64,000 nucleotides of DNA from Inquilinus limosus_F (GCF_051487185.1 NZ_JAHVDK010000030.1:1-64000); one strand, 5' to 3'; counted from the stretch's first letter, positions 51,112-60,857 are shown. A program made the numbers and translations. The notes: generated by a model not told the origin, from the sequence alone.

Positions 51112-52142
51112 CCGCACCGCTCATCGAAATCATCGGCCTGCACAAGCTCTTCCGGCTGGAGCGCACGGTGGCCGATGCACTGCGCCAGCGGCCCGCGCCC
51201 TCGGTGCACGCGCTGAACGGCATCGACCTGACGGTCCGGCGCGGCGAGACCCTGGGCATCGTCGGCGAATCCGGCAGCGGCAAATCCACCCTGGCCCGCT
51301 GCATCGTCCGGCTGATCGAACCGGACGAGGGCATCATGCGCTACGACGGCGTCGACATCCGGGCGCTGGCCGGGGCCGAGCGCCGCGCCTTCAATCGCCG
51401 CGTGCAGATGGTGTTCCAGGACCCGCGCAGCTCGCTGAACCCGCGCATGACCGTGCGCCAGACCCTGGCCGAGGCGCTGTCGGTGCATCGGATGCGGCCG
51501 AACGCCCAGATCCCGGCCCGGATCGCCGAGCTGCTCGACATGGTGCGGCTGCCGCGCGAGGCCGCCGACCGCTATCCGCACGAATTCTCCGGCGGCCAGC
51601 GCCAGCGGATCGGCATCGCCCGGGCCTTGTCGGTGGAGCCGGAATGCCTGATCGCGGACGAGCTGGTCTCCGCCCTCGACGTTTCGGTCCAGGCCCAGAT
51701 GGTGAACCTGCTCTTGGAGCTGCAACAGCGCCTCGGCCTGACGGTGCTGTTCGTGGCGCACGATCTGCGCCTGGTCCGCCATCTGTCGCACCGGGTGGCG
51801 GTGATGTATCTCGGCAGCGTCGTCGAGACGGGGGAGACCGAGGCGCTGTTCGCAGCGCCACAGCACCCCTACACCCAGGCGCTGCTGGCGGCGGCGCCCG
51901 ATCTCGATCCGGCCAGGCGCCACCGCGTCGCGGCGGCGCGGGGTGAGCTGCCCAGCCCGGTCGACCTGCCCTCCGGCTGCCCCTTCCATCCGCGCTGTCC
52001 GCACGCCTTCGACCGCTGCCGCAGCGAGGTGCCGCAGCCGCGGCCGACCGCGACCGGCGCCGCTACCTGCCACCTGCTGGACCAGGCACTGCTGCCCGCC
52101 GCCGCGCCGATGCCGTACAGGGAAGCCGCCCACGGGCTATGA
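51108..52142 (+). CDS. Dpp-type ABC ATPase (DppF)
   Basis: This 344-residue ATPase has GESGSGKST, FSGGQRQRIGIARAL, LIADELVSALDV (with Leu-Val replacing Pro-Thr after DE) and the Cys-rich tail CPFHPRCPHAFDRC. It completes the importer. About 40 in-frame codons after the stop (to 52262) keep a coding look, AEDVLNAVPAMRDALAAARDE, perhaps a remnant of a lost downstream gene. Confidence 0.92.
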   Translation: MTAPLIEIIGLHKLFRLERTVADALRQRPAPSVHALNGIDLTVRRGETLGIVGESGSGKSTLARCIVRLIEPDEGIMRYDGVDIRALAGAERRAFNRRVQMVFQDPRSSLNPRMTVRQTLAEALSVHRMRPNAQIPARIAELLDMVRLPREAADRYPHEFSGGQRQRIGIARALSVEPECLIADELVSALDVSVQAQMVNLLLELQQRLGLTVLFVAHDLRLVRHLSHRVAVMYLGSVVETGETEALFAAPQHPYTQALLAAAPDLDPARRHRVAAARGELPSPVDLPSGCPFHPRCPHAFDRCRSEVPQPRPTATGAATCHLLDQALLPAAAPMPYREAAHGL

Positions 52143-52273
52143 CCGCTTCGCCGAGGAACCCGGCCGGCCGAGGATGTGCTGAACGCCGTCCCGGCGATGC
52201 GCGACGCCTTGGCCGCGGCCAGGGACGAGGTGGCGGACACCGGCAGGCTGTCACGGACATCGTAGAATGGCGG

Positions 52274-53935
52274 TCACCATGCTGTTCGGTTCGCGTGCCG
52301 CGCCAGGAACATCGGGCCGACGCGGATGCCGATACGACCGTCCTCGTCCCGGGCCGCCAGTTCCAGCGTCTCGCCCTCGTACAGGATCCCGTGCATGCGC
52401 CAGCTGCCGTCCGGCAGCTGCTCGCAGTCATGGGTGCAGAAATACTCGATCAGGCATTTCAGCCGGCCGTCGGCGTAGAACAGATGCGTCGGGTTGAAGT
52501 CCGGGCCATAGACGCCGAGATGCGACGCCAGCTCGGCCGGCGCGTCGGAGTCCACGGCATTGCGCCGGGTCCAGTCCTTGCCCTTCCAGACCAGCGCCCC
52601 GTCGCCGGTCCGGAAGGTCACGTCGAGATGCGGATAGTCCGCTCCCTCCCCATAGATGCGGCCGTCGATGGTGAAGGCGTCGCCGCCGCGCCATTTCAGC
52701 TCCAGCGGCACGCCCTCGCCCATCAGGTACAGCCGGCCGTCCTTCGCCCGCAGCTCCACGCTCTCGCTGCCGTCCGCCGCCTGATAGACGCCGGGCATCG
52801 CCGTTAGATGCACCGCGGCCGGCGGCAGGTGCTTCGCCGGCGGGGCCGGCGCCCGGCCCATCTTCCGGGATGCCAGGGCCAGCCGCAGCGCCTGCCTCGC
52901 CAGCCGGGTGCCGATCTGGTTGCTGAAATCGAGGGTGCAGAAGATCAGCGCCGCGAGGCCGGCCTGGGGCAGCGCCACCATCTGGGTGGCATAGCCGTAG
53001 ACCGCGCCGCCATGGCCGATCGAGGTCCAGCCGTCGACCTCGCCGACGCCGAAGCCCAGGCCGTAGCCCTTGCTGCTGCTGTGGCCGGCCAGCGGCCGGC
53101 CCATCACCGTCCACATCTGCTTCAGGCTGGCGGGCGACACGACGGACTGCCCGTCCGGGGCGAAGCCGCTGCGCAGCATGCAGGCCGCGAACTTCGCCAT
53201 GTCCGGCACGGTGGAGACGATGGCGCCGGCCGGCGACCCGCCGAGGTCGAAGACCGGTGCCGGGAAATCGTGGTCGAAATCCCACATCCAGGCCGGGGCC
53301 AGCCGTTCCTGCAGCCCGGCCATCGGCGCAGCGCTGCTCTCGGCCATGCCCAGCGGCTGCAGGATGTGGCGGTCGACATAGTCGCTATAGGTCATGCCGC
53401 TGACACACTCCAGCACCGCCCCCACCACGGCGATGCCGGCATTGGAATAGTGCGTGATCCCGGCGCTGGGATCCTCCTTCAGCACAGAGGTCTTCAACCC
53501 CTCGACCGTCACCGCCAGCCCCGGCCGCCGGTCGTCCAGGTAATGGCCGTCCTTCGGCTCGCGCACCAGGCCGGCGGTGTGGTTCATCAGCTTGCGCAGC
53601 GACACCTGGGCGCCATACGGACCGCTCTCGCGCCCGGCGAAGGGGTTCACGGGACGGAAGTCGGGGATGTAGGCGGATATGTCGGCATCGATGTCCACGA
53701 GTCCCCGTTCGGCCAGCTGCATGATGCCGATCGCCGTGAACATCTTGGTCAGCGACCCGATCCGGAACAGCGAATGCTCGTCCAGCCGGTGACCAAGGTC
53801 GGGCCGCACCACATGGCCGGTGGCCAGCAGCCCGTCGCGGTCGACCACGGCGTAGGAGATCGACGGGATTCGCTTGTCCCCGACCTCGTGAGCGATGGAT
53901 TCCTCCAGGCCGGCGGCCAGGGCACGAGTGTCCAT
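52274..53935 (-). CDS. Serine hydrolase of the beta-lactamase/S12 family, possible D-aminopeptidase
   Basis: This 553-residue protein has an N-terminal penicillin-recognising domain with SLTK (nucleophile Ser and Lys), YSN and a GHGG motif, followed by about 180 residues of beta-strand-rich C-terminal domain. The S12 family includes DD-peptidases, esterases and the Ochrobactrum D-aminopeptidase, which also has C-terminal beta domains. No signal peptide is visible, so it is cytoplasmic. Co-transcription with a Dpp-type importer and proximity to an M55 D-aminopeptidase favour a peptidase or amidase. Confidence 0.85.
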   Translation of the reverse strand: MDTRALAAGLEESIAHEVGDKRIPSISYAVVDRDGLLATGHVVRPDLGHRLDEHSLFRIGSLTKMFTAIGIMQLAERGLVDIDADISAYIPDFRPVNPFAGRESGPYGAQVSLRKLMNHTAGLVREPKDGHYLDDRRPGLAVTVEGLKTSVLKEDPSAGITHYSNAGIAVVGAVLECVSGMTYSDYVDRHILQPLGMAESSAAPMAGLQERLAPAWMWDFDHDFPAPVFDLGGSPAGAIVSTVPDMAKFAACMLRSGFAPDGQSVVSPASLKQMWTVMGRPLAGHSSSKGYGLGFGVGEVDGWTSIGHGGAVYGYATQMVALPQAGLAALIFCTLDFSNQIGTRLARQALRLALASRKMGRAPAPPAKHLPPAAVHLTAMPGVYQAADGSESVELRAKDGRLYLMGEGVPLELKWRGGDAFTIDGRIYGEGADYPHLDVTFRTGDGALVWKGKDWTRRNAVDSDAPAELASHLGVYGPDFNPTHLFYADGRLKCLIEYFCTHDCEQLPDGSWRMHGILYEGETLELAARDEDGRIGIRVGPMFLARHANRTAW

Positions 53936-53949
53936 TCGGTTGTCTCCTC

Positions 53950-54822
53950 TCAGGTCCGGAGGCGGGGGTCGAGGATGTCGCGCAACGCGTCGCCCAGCAG
54001 GCTCCAGGACAGCACGAACAGGAAGATCGCGGCGCCGGGGAAGGCCAGCGTGTACCAGTAGCGGAATGGGCTATCGCCGCGGCCGACGATCCAGTTGCGG
54101 GAATAGCTGATCAGCTGGCCCCAGTCGGCGTAGCCGGGCTCGACCCCGACGCCCAGGAAGCTGAGGGCGGAGGCGGTCAGCACCATCGACCCCGTCATCA
54201 TCGTGGCCAGCACCAGCACCGGGTAGAAGGCGTTCGGCAGGATGTGCCGCAGCAGCAGCCGGATGTCGCGCGTGCCGTAGGACCGCGCGGCCTTGACGTA
54301 GTCCAGCTCCTTCACCCGCAGGATTTCGCTGCGGATGACGCGGGCATAGTTCATCCAGCCGAAGGCGGTCAGCGCGATCGTCATGGGCCCGATGCCCTTG
54401 CCCAGCAGCGTGGTCAGCACCATCGCCGCGATCAGGAACGGCACGGCCAGGAAGACATCGACGACGCGCATCAGCACCTCGTCCACCATGCCGCCATAGA
54501 AGGCCGACACGGCCCCCACCACGGCGCCGATCAGGGTCGAGATCAGGACGACGCCGAGGCCGATCTTGAAGGCGGTGCGGGTGCCCCAGACCAGGCCGTA
54601 ATAGATGTCGAACTGCCCCTCGGTGGTGCCCAGCAGGGCCCGGGCCGAGGGCGGCTGCGGCGTGGCGCGGAAGCCGCTGCGCGGGATCTCGTAGGGCGAG
54701 GTCTGGTAGGGCTCGGGCGGCGCGATCACCGGGGCCAGCACGGCGATCGCGACGAAGCCGGCGAGCACCAGGATGCCCAGCAGCGACAGCGGGTTGCGCA
54801 GCAGATAGACGATGATCCTCAT
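53950..54822 (-). CDS. Dpp-type ABC permease (DppC), second system
   Basis: This 290-residue permease has the LLGTTEGQFDIYYGLVWGTR region corresponding to the GTD motif and the EAA loop KELDYVKAARSYGTRDIRLL. It ends 14 nt before the S12 hydrolase start and overlaps the DppB gene by 4 nt. Confidence 0.92.
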   Translation of the reverse strand: MRIIVYLLRNPLSLLGILVLAGFVAIAVLAPVIAPPEPYQTSPYEIPRSGFRATPQPPSARALLGTTEGQFDIYYGLVWGTRTAFKIGLGVVLISTLIGAVVGAVSAFYGGMVDEVLMRVVDVFLAVPFLIAAMVLTTLLGKGIGPMTIALTAFGWMNYARVIRSEILRVKELDYVKAARSYGTRDIRLLLRHILPNAFYPVLVLATMMTGSMVLTASALSFLGVGVEPGYADWGQLISYSRNWIVGRGDSPFRYWYTLAFPGAAIFLFVLSWSLLGDALRDILDPRLRT

Positions 54823-55856
54823 GCCAGCCTCACCCGGGGGTCGAACAGCGGGTACAGCAGGTCCACCACCAGGTTCAGGGCCACCAGCACCAGCGAGAAA
54901 TAGAGGGCGAAGCCCAGCACGGCCGGGAAATCCAGGTTGGCGGCCGCGTTCGCGGCGAACTGGCCGAGGCCGTGATAATCGAAGATCGTCTCGGTGATGA
55001 CGACGCCACCCAGCATCGCCGCCACCTCCATCCCCGCGACCGTGATCACCGGCAGGAGGGCGTTGCGCCGGGCGTGCCGGTTCTGCACCACCCGCTCGCT
55101 GAGGCCCTTGGCGCGGGCGGTGCGGACATAGTCCTGGCGCAGCGATTCCAGCATCGAGGTGCGCATGATCCGGGTCATCGAGGCCAGGTTGACGTAGCTG
55201 AGGGTCACCACCGGCAGGATCAGGTGGCGCAGCGCATCCAGGAAGATCGGCAGGTTGCCGTTCAGCACTGCGTCGACCGTGTTCAGCCCGGTCCAGCGCC
55301 GGAAGCCGTCGCCCCCGACCTCCACCAGCGCCCATTGGCTCAGCCGCCCCGGCGGGAACCAGCCGAGCGACCCGTAGAACACCATCAGCATCAGGAGGCC
55401 GAAGACGAAGACCGGGAAGGACCAGCCGAGCACGGTGAACAGGCGGATCCCGTGGTCGACCGGCCGGTTCAGATGCACGCCGGCCCGGCTGCCCAGCCAG
55501 ATCGCGCCCAGAATGCCGGGCACGAAGGCGAAGAGCACCAGCTCCAGCGACGCCGGGAAGAGCGAGACCAGCGCCTCGGCCACCGGCATCCGCGCCGTCT
55601 CCGACCAGCCGAGATTGCCCTGCAGGATGTTGCCGATCCAGCGGCCGTATTGCAGGTGGAACGGGTCGTTCAGCCCGTATTTCTCGATCAGCGCCTGCAC
55701 CTGCGCCGCGCCGCCCTTCAGCGCGTCCGGGCTGCCGACATAGGTGACCACGCGCTGGGTGGGCGTCAGCATCATCTGCATCGCGAAGATCATCAAGGTC
55801 AGCGCGAAGAAAACGATGGGTACGAAGGACAGGCGTCGGATCGCATAGGCGAGCAT
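54819..55856 (-). CDS. Dpp-type ABC permease (DppB), second system
   Basis: This 345-residue permease has N-terminal AIRRLSFVPIVFFALTLMIF, GNLGWS and the EAA loop RQDYVRTARAKGLSER. The start MLAYAIRR is chosen over an upstream Met because the extension is basic and Pro-rich with no homology. It follows the binding protein by 64 nt. Confidence 0.91.
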   Translation of the reverse strand: MLAYAIRRLSFVPIVFFALTLMIFAMQMMLTPTQRVVTYVGSPDALKGGAAQVQALIEKYGLNDPFHLQYGRWIGNILQGNLGWSETARMPVAEALVSLFPASLELVLFAFVPGILGAIWLGSRAGVHLNRPVDHGIRLFTVLGWSFPVFVFGLLMLMVFYGSLGWFPPGRLSQWALVEVGGDGFRRWTGLNTVDAVLNGNLPIFLDALRHLILPVVTLSYVNLASMTRIMRTSMLESLRQDYVRTARAKGLSERVVQNRHARRNALLPVITVAGMEVAAMLGGVVITETIFDYHGLGQFAANAAANLDFPAVLGFALYFSLVLVALNLVVDLLYPLFDPRVRLA

Positions 55857-55920
55857 CGAAAATCCCGGGCAGAAGGCATAACGACCGGGCCGGGCGGGCG
55901 CGCCCCGCCCGGCCTGGCGA

Positions 55921-57852
55921 CTACTGCTTTTCCTTCTTGGCAATGGGATAAAAGTCCCAAGCGCCGTACTCGATCATGTTGTGGACGTAACCGTCGACCC
56001 AGTCGCGCGTGACGATGAAGCCGTATTCCTCCCACAGGAATTGGGTGGTGGCGTATTCGTGGCTCATCTCCTGCAGCTTCGCGTAGATCTTCTCCCGCTC
56101 CGCCGGGTCGACCGTGGTCCAGCCCTCTTTCAGGAGCGGATCGAACTTGTCGCGCATCAGCTGGCGATAGCCCTCGCCGGTCATGCCCGCGACCAGGCCG
56201 GTGCTGGACAGGTAGTAGGTCGCGGCGCCCAGCGGCCCGCCCGGATCGGAATAGTCCGGTCCCCAGCCCATGATGGCCATCGGCGCGCTGGGGTCGGCGC
56301 CGCCATAGACCTTGTCGGCGAAGGTGGCGGCCTGCAGCTGCTGGATCTTCAGCCTGAACTTCGGATTGATGCGGGCCAGGTTCTGCTGCAGCAGCGACAG
56401 CGCCGAATGATACGCGCTGTTGCCTTCGGTCATGTAGGCGGTCAGCTCGAAGCCGTTCTCCCAGACCTGGCCGCCCCAGGCCTTCTTGAAGTGCTCCGCC
56501 GCCTTCTCCGGGTCATAGGAATACACCGGGCTGTCCGGCCGATAGCCCATGATGCCGCGCACGGTGGGCCCCCGCAGCTGCACGGTCTTGCCCAGCAGGA
56601 CATCGTCCAGCAGCAGCTGATAGTCCTGGGCGTAGCTGAAGCCCTTGCGCACGTCGATATCGGCGAAGAAATCGGGCGGGATGCCCTTGCCGTCCAGCTT
56701 GCCGCTGCCGATCGCCGGGTTGTCCACCGCGCTGACCGGCCAGATGTAGAAGATCGAACGGCCGAACACCTGGGGCAGGCCCTCGGTCACCTTGATGCCG
56801 GGCTTCGCCGCCACCTCATCCAGGAACTCCACCGGCGTCGTCACCACATCGGCGTCGCCGGCCTCGAGCTGCAGCAGGCGGGTGGTCCATTCCGGCACGG
56901 ACCGCAGCACCACGCGCTCCAGCTGGGCCGGGCCCTGCCAGTAGCCGTTGAACCGCTTCATGGTGATCTTCTTCTCGGACCGGTCCCATTCCTCGACCAT
57001 GAAGGGGCCGCTGCCGTTCTCGACCTCGAACAGCTTGTCCTCACCCAGCTCAGGCTTATGGAACGTCTTCCAGGTGCCGGCGGTGCCGTCCCAGTCGCCC
57101 TGGTCGCGGGCCCATTCCTGGTCGATGATCGAGGTGGCGAAGGGCAGCGCCATGATGCCCAGCGTGGCCGGGAACGGCGCGTCCAGCACGATCGTCACCC
57201 GGTCGCCGTCGACCTTGATCTTCTCGGACAGCGCGTCATGCACCTTGGCGAGGCCGGCGGCATCGACCTCGTCGAAGGTCTTCACCCCGGCCAGGTCCAT
57301 GGCCCAGGCCTCGATGTTCGGATACTTGCCGGCGGTGATCATCTCCGTCACCGCATTGGCCATCCAGCTGTCGCCCTGCAGGATGGCGCGCATCAGCGAA
57401 TATTTGACGTCCTGGGCCGTCAGCTCGCCATGGCCGGGGACGATCGCCGCCTTCTCCTGCTCGGTCAGATCGTCATACAGCTTCCAGGCGACCAAGCCAT
57501 CCGCGCCCTTGACCCCGACCTTGTGGGTGTAGACCCCTTTGCGGATCGGGAAGGTGTAGCTGATCGACCCGTTCTCGCCCGGCTTGATCAGCCCGTTCTC
57601 CAGCGACGGCACCTCGGTCGACAGGGCCGGGACGAACTCGGAAATCTCGCTGCCCTTGTAGTTCAAGAGCCGCATATAGGTGTTGATCGACACATAGGTG
57701 TTGGGTGTGTCGGCCATATAGGCCGGGTCCAGCGTCCGGATGTCGCTGGTCCAGAGATAGACCAGGGTGTTGGGGTTCTTCATCTCGGCCTGCGCCGCGC
57801 CGGACAGGGCAAGCAAGGCGATGCCAAGGCTGGGACCAATCCAACTCTTCAT
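55921..57852 (-). CDS. Dpp/Opp-type ABC substrate-binding protein, second system
   Basis: This 643-residue family 5 binding protein, larger than most (about 500-550), has a signal peptide (GIALLALSGAAQA) and the start NTLVYLWTSDIRTLDPAYMAD. Insertions around residues 90-230 account for the extra length. It captures a peptide-like ligand. A putative regulatory motif lies about 130 nt upstream of its start. Confidence 0.9.
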   Translation of the reverse strand: MKSWIGPSLGIALLALSGAAQAEMKNPNTLVYLWTSDIRTLDPAYMADTPNTYVSINTYMRLLNYKGSEISEFVPALSTEVPSLENGLIKPGENGSISYTFPIRKGVYTHKVGVKGADGLVAWKLYDDLTEQEKAAIVPGHGELTAQDVKYSLMRAILQGDSWMANAVTEMITAGKYPNIEAWAMDLAGVKTFDEVDAAGLAKVHDALSEKIKVDGDRVTIVLDAPFPATLGIMALPFATSIIDQEWARDQGDWDGTAGTWKTFHKPELGEDKLFEVENGSGPFMVEEWDRSEKKITMKRFNGYWQGPAQLERVVLRSVPEWTTRLLQLEAGDADVVTTPVEFLDEVAAKPGIKVTEGLPQVFGRSIFYIWPVSAVDNPAIGSGKLDGKGIPPDFFADIDVRKGFSYAQDYQLLLDDVLLGKTVQLRGPTVRGIMGYRPDSPVYSYDPEKAAEHFKKAWGGQVWENGFELTAYMTEGNSAYHSALSLLQQNLARINPKFRLKIQQLQAATFADKVYGGADPSAPMAIMGWGPDYSDPGGPLGAATYYLSSTGLVAGMTGEGYRQLMRDKFDPLLKEGWTTVDPAEREKIYAKLQEMSHEYATTQFLWEEYGFIVTRDWVDGYVHNMIEYGAWDFYPIAKKEKQ

Positions 57853-57962
57853 CGAGAAGCCTCCTGTTGACGGGCGCTTTCGCCCTTATGGGCCGCCTGG
57901 AACGGCGATCTGCCAGCAGTGTGTCTTAGGCCCGACGATAAGACCATACTGAATGCGCTTAA

Positions 57963-57998
57963 TTTTCCCCTTGGGGGAAAAACTTTAGCGTATCGGAA
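57963..57998. promoter_or_regulatory. Palindrome plus shared motif upstream of second Dpp-type operon
   Basis: TTTTCCCC (57963-57970) and GGGGAAAA (57974-57981) form a perfect 8-bp inverted repeat with a 3-nt spacer. Immediately to its right the minus strand reads TTCCGATACGCTAAA (57984-57998), nearly identical to a motif before the M55 peptidase gene at 59933-59947. The region is AT-rich compared with its surroundings. It may be an operator or promoter for the SBP operon, or a terminator for the ATPase genes. Confidence 0.5.
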
Positions 57999-58039
57999 TA
58001 TAACCCAAGCTTATGGATGACCGCGCAACGTGATCCCTT

Positions 58040-58966
58040 TCAGGCTTCCGCACGCACGAAATGCCGGTCCGACACCTGCTGCATCGGCAGGAACACCGGC
58101 TGGAAATCGGGAGGCCGCACCGCGCTCGGGATCTCGTCCGCCAGCAGCAGGCGATTCTCGGGCCGCTGCCGAGGATCGGCGACGGGTACGGAGGACAGCA
58201 GCTTGCGGGTGTAGCTGTGCCGCGGGTTGCCGAAGACCTCGCGCCGGTTGCCGATCTCGACGATCTGGCCGAGATACATCACCGCCACGCGATGGGCCAT
58301 CCGCTCCACCACCGCCATGTCGTGCGAGATGAACAGGACCGAGATTCCCGTCTCCGCCTGCAGGTCCATCAGCAGGTTGATGACCTGCGCCTGAATGGTG
58401 ACATCCAGCGACGCCACCGCCTCGTCCGCGATCACCAGCTTCGGCCGGGTGCTCAGCGCGCGGGCGATGCAGATGCGCTGCCGCTGGCCGCCGGAAAAGG
58501 CGTGCGGATGGCGCCGCGCATGCTCGGGCGACAGCCCCACCCGCTGCAGCAGCTCGGCGACGCGCGCCCGGATCTCGGCGCGCGACAGGCCGCCATGGAC
58601 CAGCATCGGGTCGGCGATCGCCTGCCCCACCGTCATGCGCGGGTTCAACGAGCTGAACGGGTCCTGGAACACCATCTGCACCTGGCGGCGCAGCGCCTGG
58701 ATCTCGCGCGCCGGCTGCCCCAGCGTCTCGCGGCCCTCGAACCGGATCGAGCCGGAGACCGGCCGGTCCAGCTGCAAGATGCTGCGGCCGATGGTGGACT
58801 TGCCGCAGCCGCTTTCCCCCACCAAGGCCAGCGTCTCGCCCGGGAAGATCTCGAACGACACGTTTTCGACCGCATGAACCCGGCCCGTCACCTTTCCGAA
58901 GATGCCAGACCGCAGATCGAAGCGCGTGGTCAGGTTCTCAACCGCCAGCAGTGGGGCGCGGGTCAT
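58040..58966 (-). CDS. Dpp-type ABC ATPase (DppF), second system
   Basis: This 308-residue ATPase has GESGCGKST, FSGGQRQRICIARAL and VIADEAVASLDV (Ala-Val replacing Pro-Thr after DE). The C-terminal tail is short and lacks the Cys cluster of its counterpart at 51108. It overlaps the partner ATPase by 4 nt; the SBP gene follows after a 187-nt regulatory gap. Confidence 0.91.
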   Translation of the reverse strand: MTRAPLLAVENLTTRFDLRSGIFGKVTGRVHAVENVSFEIFPGETLALVGESGCGKSTIGRSILQLDRPVSGSIRFEGRETLGQPAREIQALRRQVQMVFQDPFSSLNPRMTVGQAIADPMLVHGGLSRAEIRARVAELLQRVGLSPEHARRHPHAFSGGQRQRICIARALSTRPKLVIADEAVASLDVTIQAQVINLLMDLQAETGISVLFISHDMAVVERMAHRVAVMYLGQIVEIGNRREVFGNPRHSYTRKLLSSVPVADPRQRPENRLLLADEIPSAVRPPDFQPVFLPMQQVSDRHFVRAEA

Positions 58967-59886
58967 GCCGACACGGCCTCGACGCTCAAGGCATCGTGGG
59001 TCTCGACCAGGCCGGAGGCATCGCTCATCTCGACCAGCGGGAAGCGTTCGGGCTCGTCCTTGTCGGCCATGCTGCCCAGGCGCGGCACCGCGGCCAGCAA
59101 CGCGCGGGTATAGGCATGCCGCGGCGTCTCGAACACGTCGTAGACCGTCCCGGTTTCCACGATCTCCCCCTTCAGCATGACGCAGATGCGGTCCGCCATC
59201 TCGGCCACCACGCCCATGTCGTGGGTGATGAACAGCACCGACATGCCGATCTCGCGCTGCAGCGCCCGCACCAGGTCCAGGATCTGGGCCTGGATGGTGA
59301 CGTCCAGCGCCGTGGTCGGCTCGTCCAGGATCATCAGCGACGGGCGGCAGCACAACGCCATGGCGATCATCACCCGCTGGCGCATGCCGCCGGACAGATG
59401 GTGCGGATACTGGTCCAGCCGCTTCTCCGCCTCCGGCACCCGGACCAGCTTCAGCGCGTTCAGGGCGATCGTGCGGGCCTCGGCTGCGGACTTGCCCTGA
59501 TGCCGCATGATCGCCTCGCCGATCTGGAAACCGATGCTGAAGACCGGGTTCAGGCTGGCCATCGGATCCTGGAACACCATCGAGATGTCGGATCCTCTCA
59601 CGTCCTTCATGAGCTTCTGCGGCAGCCGGGCGAGGTCGGCCACCTCTCCCCCTGCCAGGCGCATGCGGATCGATCCGCCGGCCAGCCTGGCGCCGTCATA
59701 TTCGGCCAGCCGCATGATGGTCATCGCGGTGACCGACTTGCCGCTGCCCGATTCCCCGACCAGCGCCAGCGTCTCGCCCCGCCCGATATGGAACGATATG
59801 CCCTTCACCGCGTGCAGGGTCTCGCCCCCGCCCAGTGAGAACGACACCTGGAGATTCTCGACCTCAAGCACGCGATCGTCGTTCAT
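58963..59886 (-). CDS. Dpp-type ABC ATPase (DppD), second system
   Basis: This 307-residue ATPase has GESGSGKS, LSGGMRQRVMIAMAL and LILDEPTTALDV. The start MNDDRVLEVENL is chosen at 59886; a much longer open frame upstream has no homology. It is the first gene of the ATPase pair and diverges from the M55 peptidase gene. Confidence 0.92.
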   Translation of the reverse strand: MNDDRVLEVENLQVSFSLGGGETLHAVKGISFHIGRGETLALVGESGSGKSVTAMTIMRLAEYDGARLAGGSIRMRLAGGEVADLARLPQKLMKDVRGSDISMVFQDPMASLNPVFSIGFQIGEAIMRHQGKSAAEARTIALNALKLVRVPEAEKRLDQYPHHLSGGMRQRVMIAMALCCRPSLMILDEPTTALDVTIQAQILDLVRALQREIGMSVLFITHDMGVVAEMADRICVMLKGEIVETGTVYDVFETPRHAYTRALLAAVPRLGSMADKDEPERFPLVEMSDASGLVETHDALSVEAVSA

Positions 59887-59932
59887 GGCGGCTCCGATGC
59901 TGGGCGATCCGGAACGTCGGGCAAGAACGTAT

Positions 59933-59947
59933 TTCCTATACGCTAAA
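59933..59947. promoter_or_regulatory. TTCCTATACGCTAAA motif upstream of the M55 peptidase
   Basis: Fourteen of fifteen positions match the motif at 57984-57998 (opposite strand). It is embedded in GTATTT...AAATAC symmetry in an AT-rich gap between the divergent ATPase pair and the M55 gene. It is a candidate binding site of the nearby XRE/cupin regulator. Confidence 0.5.
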
Positions 59948-60010
59948 AAATACCGTATGCAACAATAGTCTCCATCACAAGGCATCGACGAACAAGCCGG
60001 GAGGAAGGGC

Positions 60011-60838
60011 ATGCGTCTGTACATCTCCGCCGACATTGAAGGGATCGTCGGCGTCGTCACCCGCGACCAGACGGGTCCCGAGGGCTTCGAATACGAGCGG
60101 GCGCGCGACTGGATGACCGACACCGTTGTCGCTGCCTGTGAAGCCGCGCAGGCGGCCGGGGCGACCGAGATCGTGGTCAGCGATTCCCACGGCAACGGCC
60201 AAAGCCTCAAGATCGAGAAGCTGCCGGAGTGGGTTCAGCTGGTGCGCAGCTGGCCGCGGCCGTTGTGCATGATGCAGGGGATCGAGGTCGGAGAGTTCGC
60301 GGGCGCCCTGCTGATCGGCTACCACTCCGGTGCCAGCAATCCCGCCGGGGTGCTGGCGCACACGCTGAGCGGCACCGCCTTCCAGGAGGTGCGCGTCAAA
60401 GGCCAGGTGCTGAACGAGGCGGGGCTGAACGCCGCCATCGCCGGCCACTACGGCGTCCCGATCATCTATGCCTCGGGCGACGACGTGGCGACGGCCGAGA
60501 TCCGCGACATCGTCGGCGACATCGAGACGACGACGGTGAAATGGGCGCATAGCACCCGCTCCGCCCGCACCCTGACGCCCGCGGCGGCCCATGCGGCGGT
60601 GCGGGAGGGCGTGAAGCGCGCGATCGCCCGGATCGGCGGCGCCAGACCGTTCCGGCTTGCACCGCCCTACGCCCTGGAAGTCCGGTTCCGCCACCGCCTG
60701 CCGGTCGAGTACCTGGCCTATCTGCGCTTCGTGACCCAGCTCGACACCTACACCATCCGCTACGAGGCGGCGGACACGGTGGACCTGTCGAAGTTCCTGA
60801 TGTTCCTGTTCGGCTACAGCGTCACCGCGACGATGTAG
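60011..60838 (+). CDS. M55 family D-aminopeptidase (DppA-like)
   Basis: This 275-residue protein has the M55 start MRLYISADIEGIVGVV (Asp8 and Glu10 as zinc ligands), VSDSHGNG, IGYHSGASN and a conserved LNEAGLNAA glutamate. Bacillus subtilis DppA of this family is a decameric zinc D-aminopeptidase encoded with a dipeptide importer. Here too it neighbours Dpp-type genes. A GGAGGAAGG ribosome site precedes the ATG. Confidence 0.91.
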   Translation: MRLYISADIEGIVGVVTRDQTGPEGFEYERARDWMTDTVVAACEAAQAAGATEIVVSDSHGNGQSLKIEKLPEWVQLVRSWPRPLCMMQGIEVGEFAGALLIGYHSGASNPAGVLAHTLSGTAFQEVRVKGQVLNEAGLNAAIAGHYGVPIIYASGDDVATAEIRDIVGDIETTTVKWAHSTRSARTLTPAAAHAAVREGVKRAIARIGGARPFRLAPPYALEVRFRHRLPVEYLAYLRFVTQLDTYTIRYEAADTVDLSKFLMFLFGYSVTATM

Positions 60839-60857
60839 CGGCGGGCGCCGCAGCCAT

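Noticed and set aside
52143..52262. In-frame coding-like stretch after the DppF stop as a separate gene
   Set aside because: Only about 40 codons, no start codon with a ribosome site and no recognised family; noted under the DppF entry as a possible remnant.
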